Of a stretch of 64,000 nt of DNA, positions 23,601 through 34,700 are shown piece after piece; the first letter of the stretch is position 1, and the number at the start of each line of letters is the position of its first letter. Origin of the DNA: Neurospora tetrasperma FGSC 2508 (Eukaryota; Ascomycota; Sordariomycetes; Sordariales; Sordariaceae). The stretch lies in NCBI RefSeq assembly GCF_000213175.1, contig NW_009799100.1, positions 618,132-682,131 of the forward strand, in the 5' to 3' direction. A program made the translations under genes and the position numbers. Under the pieces are notes generated by a model. It was not told the DNA's origin. It saw only the letters and a program-made list of their open reading frames with translations, and made no database searches.

Positions 23601-24106
23601 GGTAGTAAAATAAAGGCGCCATCGTCGCAAAGGATAGTCTATTTAATATCACTATCGAAAGAGGTATAACTGCTTATAAAGGTAAATAACGAGGAAGTCG
23701 AATCGCGACACCGGCGAGGTTGTACTGAGGAAGGGGCATTTTAGGAAGTTCGAGACGGCATTTATTAACTATCAGCGATTGCACACAATCAAAGGCAATT
23801 ACAGACGGTCGAAATCAATTAATTTAAGTAAAATTATATACGTTAAAGGTATTAAAATAATATAATTAGTACGCGATGTACAAATGGCTAGCGGTGTGGA
23901 TAGGGTGCTAGATGGGGTACAAATGGCCGTATGAAAAAGAGTGAAAAAAATAACTAAGTTAGAGGAAATATTGCATATATTGAAAAGACGAAATTTTGCG
24001 GGTAAAAACGGGATTTACAATGTCAAGTGTCATCGGCTGTCTTGGCCCACTATTTTGGGTTTTTGGGTATATATAGGGAATAGGGTGGGTGTGCGGAGGG
24101 TTACTC
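20680..24106. mobile_element. hAT-like DNA transposon, RIP-degraded, with a nested solo LTR
   Basis: Terminal inverted repeats of about 48 bp begin GAGTAACCCTCCGCACACCC at 20680 and mirror at 24106. They are flanked by an exact 8-bp duplication, TTCTCCAG (20672-20679 and 24107-24114). An 8-bp duplication is typical of hAT elements; the terminal repeats are longer than usual for hAT. The interior, about 3.2 kb without the nested LTR, is very AT-rich and full of stops in all frames. Some minus-strand stretches near 20,950-21,150 look like former coding sequence, but I could not identify a transposase domain. It sits inside nuclease copy F, directly after the first catalytic motif. Confidence 0.78.
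22832..23086. mobile_element. Solo LTR nested in the hAT-like element
   Basis: A 255-bp island of less AT-biased sequence starts TGTTACAGGG and is flanked by the 5-bp duplication CCCGT at 22827-22831 and 23087-23091. It has a TATA-like ACTATAAAAC in the middle, as LTR promoters often do. No internal retroelement sequence accompanies it, so it is read as a solo LTR left by recombination. It differs from the LTRs at 719 and 7966. Confidence 0.55.
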
Positions 24107-24285
24107 TTCTCCAGTCCTGCAGCGTAGATGCCATTCCTGTGATCAATGGCCTCGAGATCAAAAGCTACAATCACGGTGTCTGCATACAAGGACTGGAACT
24201 CAGCCAAGCCGCTATAGTGCCTAACCTCTGGTGCTGGTGCTGGCACGGGCTTGGTAGGCTGATCCGAGCAACGCTTGAAACACAT
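24107..24285 (-). pseudogene. Nuclease copy F, N-terminal part
   Basis: ATG at 24285 opens a frame with a Pro/Ala lead-in, Y-S-G-L-A-E-F-Q-S-L-Y and the first exonuclease motif F-D-L-E-A (D43, E45). It continues Y-A-A-G-L-E and then meets the transposon end. Across the insertion, with one copy of TTCTCCAG removed, the frame runs straight into N-W-E-K-V-S-E-V-G at 20,671. Gene F was therefore intact at this point when the element landed. Beyond the target duplication the frame reads into transposon sequence and loses family similarity. Confidence 0.72.
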
Positions 24286-25302
24286 TTTGGCCGGATGTCT
24301 AGACGTGTAGGTAAGTCGGGGTAAATCGACAACAAAATGTCGAGGATGTCTGCCGTTGAAGAGTTGTGTCAGTTAACGGAAAGTAATCGGTTGTGAATGA
24401 TCGAGGACAACATCACATACCTAAGATGTGGGTATATACTTGAGAAGAGCTTGTGTACGAAGACAATGTCGGCAAGTTCTTGGATATTGACGAGGATCGA
24501 TCGTCTTTGAAGATTGCGGTACATAACGAGGAGGAAAGAATTGAAGAAGGAAACTGGGGGGGCAGGGACCCTATATATAGGTAATCATGCAGGGTCAGAG
24601 CTTCGAATATGTTGATGATATGTAGGCCGCATGCACTACACGTGAATGGTGGTCAAGTCGCGCAGTGAAGGGAGGGCTTCAACAACAAACCTTGAGTACC
24701 CGGTGATCTTGTATAAAGAGACAGAATTGCAACAGGTTTCCCCGTTGGAAGGAAGGTTCAAAATGCGGTTGGTGAATGGTTGACAGTTCGAAGGAGACAA
24801 CGAGATATGACAAGGATGGTCTACGACGTCGTGTGTGACCTCGGTCGAATTTTAGTGTCAGGCTTCGAGACATGTCAAACTCACGGAACGTACCCAAGGT
24901 TTGATGAGAACTGAATGGTGGAGGGAAGGTCAAAGATGCGAGGGGGGTTTCTGCGAGTCTATGAAAGCCAAAACTTCGTGTACCCCCTGTTATAATGGAA
25001 AAAAGTTTGTCTACATCTACCACACCAACGCTCGTTGTCTCGTTGAACCTTTTGGCTCCCGTTATGATGTTAAACTCGTACACAACCAGACAGAAAACAA
25101 AGCTGCAAAATCACTCTCGTATAGCTGCAAGTCTACGCTTGTAAAGTAGCAAAAGTCACATCTCGCACAATCGAGTAATACCGACTACCGGTATCGTTCA
25201 ATACGCATAACTTCAAATTTTCAAATTCTTCGTTCGGCCTAGCAAAGAAAGGAAGCAGAGCAAAACCGTTACCTAAGCAACTCATCCGCTAAGATCTCTG
25301 GC
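24286..25302. other. Intergenic region between nucleases F and G
   Basis: About 1 kb that probably contains the promoter of F and the 3' end of G. A 134-codon minus-strand open frame near 24,679-25,083 has no recognisable domain and is not called. Confidence 0.4.
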
Positions 25303-26814
25303 TTACAACTCCCAGACCACCTGTTTCTTCTTTCCTCGCTTCTTCCTCTTTGGCGCATTCTTTGATAGGCACTGGCCATTCTCCATCGCTGGACCGGCGA
25401 CTCCATCGCTGCAATTTCGAGCACTTGCTAATTTGTGATGGGATCGGAGGTCGTTTGAGCCGATTTTATCAATGGTCGCAGTGCTGCTACTTGCAGGTGC
25501 GTTGCTATCGGTGGTGTGGGTAGGTCGTGAGGGGGTAGGGGAAGTCGAAGCTGAGGTCAAAGAAGGAGGCGTGGAGGCTGGTGTTAACTGGGTAGGCGAT
25601 GTGGTAGCAGAAGAAGAAGAGGGTGATGAGGAAGATGGACGAAAGCAGAGTGGGACAGACCAGCAGGATTTGGGTGGTGGCTTGGCTTCTGGACTCCTCG
25701 GGACTTGGAGACCGCTGCTCTTTCCGGTTGTATAACTTTCCTCAGATTTGAACAGATTTCGCGCATTTGATTTGGCGCCCCACACGGTTTTTGGAGGTGC
25801 CTTGATCTCTTGGATCCGAGGAGGTAGCCCGGGAAAGACGGAAGTGTCGTTCATGGCGGGGGGTGGACTGGGCTTGTGATGGTGATGCCCGTTCCTGTTT
25901 GCGGCTTGACCGAGCAAAGCAGGGCGCATTGCTAACGAAGGACCAGAAAGACCGTTCTTGTTGGGGAACCGCTTGTACTCGAGTTCCAAGGCGGTGTTGT
26001 GGTGGAGAATCTGGACATCAACCCAGCTCAAATCCAAGGGTTTGAGATCCTCTTCAGCCTGGACCCAGTGGGAGAAGTCCTCCTTCGACATGTGGAAGAA
26101 GCGAATGAGCGTAGCCACCTGCGCCCATGCGTCGTTGGAAGCATTGTGTAGCGTGATTGAATGATCTTCCGAGCCGAGAATGCCGGTTGTCGCATAGAAT
26201 CTTTCAGCTCCAGTCTTGTTGCCATGGCCGAACCGGTTCAAGACGGGAAGCCATAACTGGAAGTCCCAGTGCTCAATGTTGTTGCTTCCGGTGAAATTGT
26301 ATTTATAATCGTTGAACAGTTGGGATTCAGCGTTTGAGTCCCAGGACAGGATGACAACCTTGCGGCGGACGCCGTCGGCCACTTCCGTCTCAGTGAGGTG
26401 TTGGTTTTGTAGAATCCGAAAGTAATCGGTGAGCTGGCTCATAACCTTCTGGCTCGACTGGACGTCGCTTAGACAGAATGTTGCCGTGTATGGTGATGGT
26501 TTGTGTGCCCCGCGATGCCAAGCCTTCCGACGGTTTGGGCATGTCTTTGCGGTCACCCAAGCCCACTCGTCGATGATGGTATGTTGTACTTGAATGGCTT
26601 TGATTCTCTCTACCTCGGAATTTGATGGACCACTTCTTAGGTCGAAAAGGGCTACGCCCATTTCTGACAATTTTTGCATCGGACGCTCATTGGGTTGGTG
26701 GTCGATATTCTCGATATCAATAGATACGAAAATAGTGTCGCTATAGGTCTTTCTGAAGTCGACCAATTCCGCATAGCTGTGGACAGCCGGGGGTGGTGGA
26801 CAAGTAGACTTCAT
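25303..26814 (-). CDS. Nuclease copy G with long disordered tail (Gfd2/YDR514C-like DEDDh family)
   Basis: A single-exon gene of 503 residues from ATG 26814. Core: I-D-I-E-N (D33, E35); K-L-S-E-M-G-V-A-L-F-D-L-R; A-K-T-C-P then H and H-K-P-S-P-Y-T-A-T-F (residues 89-113). Then W-D-S-N-A-E (E163), H-W-D-F-Q-L-W-L-P-V and H-N-A-S-N-D (H223, D228). From about residue 285 there is a roughly 220-residue low-complexity tail. It contains F-P-G-L-P-P-R and K-T-V-W-G-A, a Ser-rich and Thr/Pro-rich stretch (about 390-450) and a final basic cluster K-R-K-K-R-G-K-K-K. That cluster could be a nuclear or nucleolar signal, or an RNA contact. G is the largest copy and the only one with such a basic end. The activity is inferred from motifs only. 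Confidence 0.72.
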   Translation of the reverse strand: MKSTCPPPPAVHSYAELVDFRKTYSDTIFVSIDIENIDHQPNERPMQKLSEMGVALFDLRSGPSNSEVERIKAIQVQHTIIDEWAWVTAKTCPNRRKAWHRGAHKPSPYTATFCLSDVQSSQKVMSQLTDYFRILQNQHLTETEVADGVRRKVVILSWDSNAESQLFNDYKYNFTGSNNIEHWDFQLWLPVLNRFGHGNKTGAERFYATTGILGSEDHSITLHNASNDAWAQVATLIRFFHMSKEDFSHWVQAEEDLKPLDLSWVDVQILHHNTALELEYKRFPNKNGLSGPSLAMRPALLGQAANRNGHHHHKPSPPPAMNDTSVFPGLPPRIQEIKAPPKTVWGAKSNARNLFKSEESYTTGKSSGLQVPRSPEAKPPPKSCWSVPLCFRPSSSSPSSSSATTSPTQLTPASTPPSLTSASTSPTPSRPTHTTDSNAPASSSTATIDKIGSNDLRSHHKLASARNCSDGVAGPAMENGQCLSKNAPKRKKRGKKKQVVWEL

Positions 26815-29065
26815 TGTCGCTATAATTGCTTTCCGGTGATTGCGGGATATTGGGGTGGTTGTGTAGGTGAGTGGGAACGTGGTGATGTGTGGTGTCCACG
26901 AAGGGAAGAAGAAGAGCGGATTTGAAGCAGGAATTTATAGCCTGAAAGGAAATATATACAGCCATTCACCAAGGATCTTCACAGTCTAGGGCAAAGGTTT
27001 CAGCAACCTCGGACGCCTTCATATCATCATTCACTCGTAGTACGGGATCACCGGCAGGAACCTGAGTTCACACCGGACCACTGAACAAATGAGAGAAAAC
27101 GGCGAGATCTCCAAGTTTCAAACAGAAACGGATGACTTCAGGTCCTTTGCCTGGACAAACGGTTCGTTACCGAGACCTGGAGCTGCCACCATTGAGCCTG
27201 TTACCGCGAATAGTCTTGGAGACGTATTGAACCCTCAAAGATAGTTGACTCCTCCGGGCAGCAGCGGCGGGGAAGGTTTTCGATCACGAGCCGGTGAGTC
27301 TGGCCTCGTCTATTCACCACCACTTCGATCGTCTTCAAGGTCCAACCCTTCGGTATCCATCTCCATCAACATTTCGATCCCCATGGAACGGGACCAGGCC
27401 ACTTCTGTCCGTGATAAGGCGATGCGTCTCCTCGTCCACTTGGCTAGTATATGCTGTTGCTTCCCACCCGGAGGCAAACGATAAAGTGAGAAAGCAAGAA
27501 AGGTATCAGGCCCAGCGCTAGAGGCATTATCACTTGAACCATTCTCTCGTTTGCTGGCGTTAACGACACTATTGCGGATGTAAAAATAGCTGGATTGAAC
27601 CAACAGAAATAAAAGTAAGAACGAAGTCGATGTGCGTAAGCGCTGAACTACAGCGTCAGGAACATAATGTGCAATGTATATGCAGCTCCGAGTCTGCGCC
27701 TTTTTGGGTCGCACAGAATCTGCACAGGAAAGGGGATGATCCGCAATTGCCTCCGGAAAGGGAAGTCGAGTAAACAAAGTCATTGTGTTCAGGATCCGAT
27801 CTTGTAGTGATCCTAAATCCTTCGTTAGCATGCGCTTTTTGGATAATGACAAGGGAAATACTTTATGATTGAAGCGGCAATACAGATTCCGGCAAAAGGA
27901 CCGCAGGAGGGGCAGAGCTTGAAACCTGTACATGGCCCTCCAAGAGACGGTTCGGACCGCCTCAATTGAGGGCCTGCCCTGAACTGTCTTGCTGTTCTTG
28001 TTGGGGCCGTCGTGTCGGACATTGTAACAGCGAGATTACGTTGCATGGAGGAAAAGAAGATCGATCTTGAGAAAGGCGCAGGACAAACTCCACCTGCTCA
28101 CCTACAGCCTGGTCAAGTGTCAGGAGCTGACGGGAACTTGGGTGCGCCTGCCGCGTGCAGTGATGTGACGAACATCCGAAGTGGTGCACTAACAGCAGGG
28201 CCCTTCTGCTTAGGTATCCAGCTCCACTATAAGCAGCGTTAAAAGAGCGGTTGGTACTTCGCTTCTGATACGAGGTTTTCCACTGCGCGCAGTCCAGTCC
28301 ATCTGTGCGAGACCAACGACACGACACGACAAGTCTTCCATCATCACTAATTCCGTCGAGTCCCCGTTCCGGTTCTTCTTCACCCTCGCAAACGCCCGGC
28401 CTGCGCTCTCCTAGAAACCAGACTAGCTTGCCTCGTCAACAATGAGTGCGTTTGCTCCCCCTAACCGCAACCGCAAAGTTCCAGTTCACTTCCACGAAAC
28501 CGACCACGATCCATGACCGATATCTGCCGATTTGCGCTTCCCGACCCGGCTACTCGTCGAAATCTCGACAGCCCTAGGCGATTCCTTCGTCGACCGACCC
28601 GCGGCATTATTCAAGCGCCTTTGGTTACCTAAATGTCCCTGAAGCCGAGAGCGACTATGCCCCGAACGCAATCCTAGCTCTTGTCCCATCTCAGATCTGC
28701 GCGCGATACTACCTACAGAGGCACATAAGCCCAAAGACATGACAAGCTTTAAAGGCCCAGCGCACACAGTCTAGTGACGACTGGTCTCTCCTCGCGGTAC
28801 CAGGGGTCCCGAACTTCCCCGAAAAATACCTACGAACCGACGAACCGACAAAGTGAACTGTGACGTTCCAGGGCCAAAAGCAGACAGAATAGGAGTTGGG
28901 CCGGTAGGTGCAACGAAAATCATAAGCGAGATATTCTTTGCCCATGATCGCAAAGAAAAAATCAGAAGATGGCTAGGTGGTCGCTGTTCTGGAAATGTCT
29001 ACCCAAAACCCATTACACTGCCAACCTCCAAGTGAACGCTATCGAAGCCGGCGAGGACACAAGAT
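26815..29065. other. Intergenic region between nucleases G and H
   Basis: About 2.2 kb with several overlapping open frames on both strands, the longest 207 codons on the minus strand at 27,310-27,933. None has a recognisable domain or consistent splice pattern. A pyrimidine-rich stretch precedes a short ATG frame (25 codons) at 28,442 on the plus strand. I do not call a gene. Confidence 0.35.
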
Positions 29066-30141
29066 TCAGAAGAAACACCCCAGACACGAACCAACATCCC
29101 AGTTCGGATCCAGCCTCTCATTGTACTCGGCAACCTCCGCATCAACCCAATCCAGCTTGACCATATACTCCTCCGGAAACCACGTAAAGTCCTTCATGTA
29201 CCGACTCCAAACCTCCTCCTCGCTATGAAGCAAGTACAAAAACGCCGCCAGTATCGCAAACACATCGTTCCCCGCATTATGCCCACACGCCAGGACCCCC
29301 AGGGGCTCTAACAAATTGTATGCGGAATCGCTCGTCTCCGCGTTCCGCCTGGCCTGCTGGAGGTTATGCCACTTTTGCAGATCCCACAATTCAATGTTCA
29401 TCTTTTTCGGGTCGGGGTACGCAGGAAGCTGGATCCCCCACTGCGACATGATTTTGATCTCCAACCTGGCGTCCCAGAAAAGGAGAATAACGGGCCTGCG
29501 CTGGCCTTGCGCGACCTCTTCGGCGGTCAGACAGCGCGTCGGGAGACGGTTGAGAATATCCTGCAGCTTGTCGCGGATGGCGTGAGCGGGTCGGATGCGG
29601 GAGCGGGCGAAGACGCCGTCGTAGGGGTGGGCGACGTGCTCGACTATCTTTGCGCCTTTGCCGGGCCACGTCGTGTGCATGAAGGCGTCGCATGTCATGG
29701 GGGTGATTTTGCGCCAGCGGGAGGCAATGTAATGACGGACGTGAATCTTCTGGAGTCTTTCCTCGATGGTGTGCGTGGAGGAGGCGGCGGTGGCATCGCG
29801 GGGGTCGTAGACGGCGATTCCGAGCTCGGACATCCTTTGGGATTCTGATAGGACTTTTTGGTGTCTTGGGTGATCGATCATTTCAAAGTCGAGGGCGACC
29901 AGGATTGTGTCTCTGAGATCGTGGGCGATTTCGGCAAGTTGGTCGTGGTGCCAGATTATAGGTGGTCTGCGTACTGGGCATCTGGGAGTACTAGGACTGG
30001 GACTTTCGGGCACATCTGGCTCTTGATTAGCGGTTGTTAGCTGGTATGTGCGATGGCGTTTTGTGAAAGCGTGACCGGCCTACTCTGGCTTTCCTCGCCT
30101 TCGCTAGGTGGGAGGGGAGGAAAGTAAAGCTGCTTTTTCAT
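29066..30141 (-). CDS. Nuclease copy H, complete, probably two exons (Gfd2/YDR514C-like DEDDh family)
   Basis: The main frame has no ATG before its first catalytic motif. A fitting upstream exon exists: ATG 30141 to 30084, then an intron 30083-30022 (GTAGGC donor, GCTAAC branch point 15 bases before the CAAG acceptor), then 30021-29066. This gives about 337 residues in frame. Core: L-D-F-E-M; R-M-S-E-L-G-I-A-V-Y-D-P-R; T-P-M-T-C-D-A-F-M-H; H-V-A-H-P-Y-D-G-V-F-A-R-S. Then W-D-A-R-L-E, L-W-D-L-Q-K-W and H-N-A-G-N-D. The last block matches the usual family spelling best. The protein ends C-L-G-C-F-F without a tail. Copy H is nearest to the conserved core genes, so it may be closest to the ancestral form. 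The start is tentative and the core is solid. Confidence 0.66.
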
Positions 30142-31788
30142 GGCACGAAATAATCTGTAATCGTGTTGATAGAGATACTGATTAACGCTGATGGGGGGAT
30201 ATCGGTCTCTTCGGTGGAAGCTTCGAAGAGCGACCGAGTCAGTTAGAATAATGAAAAGAAGTCTGTCCCTGGCTTGGAGAAGAGGAGGTTTTTCACCAGA
30301 AAATCAACATTTGAACTGCTCCCGACCATATTGACATCCTGTGGTCAGTGGGCTTGTAGTCGGCAGGTGCCTTCGGAACGCCCAAGAAGTCGTGATCGGG
30401 AATTCAAGCACATGTTACTCTTTGTACCTTCCTCGTCGGTGCAGAATGTGCCCGTTCACTGACGTTCGGCCATTCTTCCCTTTCCTACCTGCCATGGCTC
30501 CTTGCTCATGAACATGCACGAAATGGTGCGGGGAACGATGCGAAGAGGTCTTCAAGAGCAGCATGGCTGATCCTAACTCTCATTTTGCCTTTGGTCTGCT
30601 TACCGACAGAGTGATACGGGCCTTGGGTGATGAGCCCAGAAAGCCATTTGTACTCTGCCTTAGAAACGTGGTTGTATTTCCTGACTCACCATCCAGACTA
30701 GAAGCAATGATTCAGGGAACCAGTCATGCTAGGAGTCAGGATTGAGCCGATTGTTCGGTGTCTTGCCAACAAAACTTCCCTATTGTGCAAATGACACGTT
30801 TTTTTTTCTTTCCCGACAACGGGATGCAAAGATGGCTCATCGGCAAGCCGCTAGGTGAATACTAATGAAATGGACGCGATGAAAGTGTGAGACTGATACC
30901 AGATATGTAAGTGATTGATGCAGAGCAGCCTGAAATCAGTAACACATGGCATGGCAAGCTCCCGAAAGACTATACTTGTGACAGATCAACCACAACAAGA
31001 TCAAGGAGAAACAAATGTGTGATGGGGACGTTTGGCTGTTGAGATACCCAAACTACAGGGTACTCAACGCAAAGAGCAGGGTAGGCAGGTTCTGGAGCTT
31101 TAGGTTCGTCGTCGGCAATGGAAATGAAACGCACGGACATGAAAGAGAGGTCGTTGAACTCTGCGTGCGTCCAACAAAACGAAGTCTCAGCCGGCAAACC
31201 CACGGCTGTTCGAGATGGCGAGCGCCGACTGTCTGCCTGCCGGGATATGGTGCACGGTCCTCATCGCGGGATTTGTGGCTCAAGCTCCAAGCAGGAAAGC
31301 GGATGGCACCCGACGGACGGCGAACACGGCTGATCCAGAGTGGCGGTCCACTGGATGACAGGCCTGGCAGTTTCAGGGCAAAAAGTGCACTGAAGAGTGG
31401 CGTTGGTTACTACGTCGCCAGGGGCAGCAGACGCGCACAGAGCGCCTTGTGAGGTACTGAAGCCGGGCAACAGAAAGCGCCAGTCCTGTCTGGACCTTGG
31501 CTCGGACTTGGCCAACCGTTTTGGTGGGAAAAAGTGTCCCAAAGGCCCCGGCGAACGAGAAGAAGTGTCCAGTTCGGAGACAAACACCACTCAGCACGGC
31601 AGCAGCGAGCAACGCCAACGTCGACCAGAGCAACCAACATCCGACTGAGTATTCGACAACCATCGAGTCGATTTGTTGCTCTCATCACCACTCAACATAT
31701 CATACGCGCGTCGGCGACACTTCCCAAAGACGACGCCGTTCAATGCCGTCTCTATAGTGGACAAGCATTCAACCGCCGAACTGCTATC
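30142..31788. other. Intergenic region between nuclease H and spf1
   Basis: A 1.6-kb divergent spacer holding the promoters of H (minus) and spf1 (plus). Open frames on both strands near 31,000-31,700 are of modest length and without domains. The 85 codons open just upstream of the spf1 ATG are taken as leader. Confidence 0.4.
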
Positions 31789-34700
31789 ATGGCGCCGCTC
31801 GTCGACAACGCGCAGATCCAGTCTGCCGAGCTGTTGAGGCCGCTGCCTCTCTACCTCCACGCCTACGTCTGGCCGTTTGCCATCATCTGGCCCATCTTCT
31901 TCCGCTACTATCTCGACCAAGATCTCTACGACAAGCACATCAACGGCCAGGAATGGACCTTTGTTTGGTCCGGCACCATCATCACCATCCAGGCTCTCGT
32001 CTGGCTCTGCACCCACTGGAACATCAACCTTCGCGCTGCCTTTACCGCGAAGAAGGCCCGCTCCGTTAACGATGCCCAGCTGATCAAGGTCATTCCCGTC
32101 GCCAACGCGGGCATTTCCGACATCTGCCCCATTGTCCGCGATACTGTTAGTTTGCCCTCATCAAGCTATCCCGAGAGAGAGAAAAGAAGAGACAGAAGGC
32201 TAACACGAACCACCTCACAGGCCGGAGGCAAGACCAACATCTCCTTCCTCTTCCAGAAGCGCCGATTCCTTTACAACGCCGAGACCAACTCCTTCAGCAC
32301 CCTCACGTACCAGATCGACGACGAGCCCAAGCCCAAGCTTGAGGTCTTCCAAAAGTCCAAGGGTATCACGACCGCCTCGGAGCTCGACCGACTGGAGCAG
32401 CACTATGGCACCAACACGTTCGATATCCCCGTCCCTACCTTCACCGAGCTCTTCAAGGAACACGCCGTCGCTCCCTTCTTCGTGTTCCAGGTCTTCTGCG
32501 TCGGTCTGTGGATGCTGGACGAATACTGGTACTACTCGCTCTTCACCCTGTTCATGCTCGTCGTCTTCGAGAGCACCGTCGTCTGGCAGCGCCAGCGCAC
32601 CCTCAACGAGTTCCGCAGCATGAGCATCAAGCCCTACGAGATCTACGTCTACCGCCTTGGCAAGTGGATCGAGACCACGAGCGACAAGCTTCTCCCCGGA
32701 GATCTTGTCTCGGTTACACGTACAAAGGAGGATAGCGGTGTTGCTTGCGACATGCTCTTGGTGGAGGGAACCGCCATCGTTAACGAGGCCATGCTTTCTG
32801 GCGAGAGTACCCCTCTGTTGAAGGACTCCATCCAGCTCCGTCCCGGTGAGGCCCAGATTGACCCCGAGGGTCTGGACAAGAACGCTTTCCTCTGGGGCGG
32901 CACCAAGGTCCTCCAGATCACCCACGGCAACCCCGATGAGGAGAAGCCCAAGCTTGCCTCTGGTGTTCCCACTCCTCCCGACAACGGCGCAATGGCTATC
33001 GTTACCAAGACCGGTTTCGAGACCTCTCAGGGTAGCTTGGTGCGCACCATGATCTACTCGACTGAGCGCGTCTCCGCCAACAACGCCGAGGCCCTGTTCT
33101 TCATTCTGTTCCTCCTGATCTTCGCCCTTGCCGCTTCTTGGTACGTCTGGGATGAGGGTGTTCGCAAGGACCGCAAGCGTTCCAAGCTTCTGCTCGACTG
33201 CGTCTTGATTGTCACCAGTGTCGTCCCCCCTGAGCTGCCCATGGAGCTTAGCTTGGCTGTCAACACTAGCTTGTCTGCTCTTGCCAAGTTCGCCATCTTC
33301 TGCACTGAGCCTTTCAGAATTCCGTTCGCTGGCCGTATCGACGTTGCCTGCTTCGACAAGACTGGTACTCTCACTGGCGAGGACCTCGTTGTCGAGGGTA
33401 TTGCTGGTCTTGGCCTCGGCCATTCTGGTACCGACACCCCACGCGAGTCGGATGGTGCTCACAGCCACATGACCCCTGTTGACGAGGCCGGTTTGGAGAC
33501 TACTCTTGTTCTGGCCACTGCCCACGCTCTTGTTAGACTTGACGAGGGAGACATTGTCGGTGATCCCATGGAGAAGGCTACCCTCACTGCCCTCGGCTGG
33601 TCTCTTGGCCAGAACGATATGCTCAAGACCAAGACTGGCGCCAAGAGCACCGTTCTTGGTAACGTTCAGGTCAAGCGTCGCTTCCAGTTCTCCAGTGCCC
33701 TGAAGCGTCAAAGCTCCGTCGCCACGATCAATGCCACCGACTCCAAGACCGGTCAGAAGCTCAGAGGCACTTTTGTTGGTGTCAAGGGTGCGCCCGAGAC
33801 CATCATGAAGATGCTGGTTACCGTCCCCAAGGACTACGAAGAGACCTACAAGTACTTTACCCGCCGCGGTTCTCGTGTTTTGGCTCTTGCCTATAAGCAA
33901 CTGTCTACCGAAAATGAGCTGGGTGCCAGCAAGATCAACGACCTTAAGCGCGAGAACGTTGAGGCTGACCTCACCTTTGCCGGATTCCTTGTCCTCCAGT
34001 GCCCTCTCAAGGAGGATGCTAAGCAGGCCGTTCAGATGCTCAACGAGAGCAGCCACCGTGTCGTCATGATTACTGGAGATAACCCGCTCACTGCCGTCCA
34101 TGTCGCTAGGGAGGTGGAGATTGTCGACCGTGACGTCCTCATCCTGGATTCCCCCGAGCACAGCGCCCATGGCGAGGAGAAGCTCATCTGGCGCAGCGTC
34201 GATGACAAGGTTAACATTGAGGTCGACCCTACCAAGCCCATTGACCCCGAGATCATTAAGACCAAAGATCTGTGTGTTACTGGTTACGCTTTGGCCAAGT
34301 TCAAAGGACAGGTTGGTTGGAAGACGCTCCTTCGCTACACTTGGGTTTACGCTCGTGTCTCGCCCAAGCAAAAGGAAGACATTCTTCTCGGTCTCAAGGA
34401 TATGGGCTACTACACTCTTATGGCTGGTGATGGCACCAACGATGTTGGTGCGCTCAAGCAGGCTCACATTGGTGTTGCTCTCCTCAACGGCACTCAGGAA
34501 GATCTCGTCCGCATTGCCGAGCACGCTCGTAACAACAAGATCAAGGATATGTACCAGAAGCAGGTTGATCTCATGAAGCGCTGGGGCCAACCCGCTCCTC
34601 CTGTCCCCGCTCTGATTGCTCACCTCTACCCGCCTGGACCTTCCAACCCGCACTACAACGCTGCTATGGAGCGTGAGGCGGCGAAGAAGGGTATCACCGT

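Noticed and set aside
27310-27933. 207-codon minus-strand open frame
   Set aside because: No domain, no signal peptide, no splice pattern; the plus strand is also partly open here.
32215-34653. 812-codon minus-strand open frame opposite spf1
   Set aside because: Shadow of the strongly codon-biased spf1 gene on the other strand; composition is Leu/Gly/Glu/Asp-rich without a domain.
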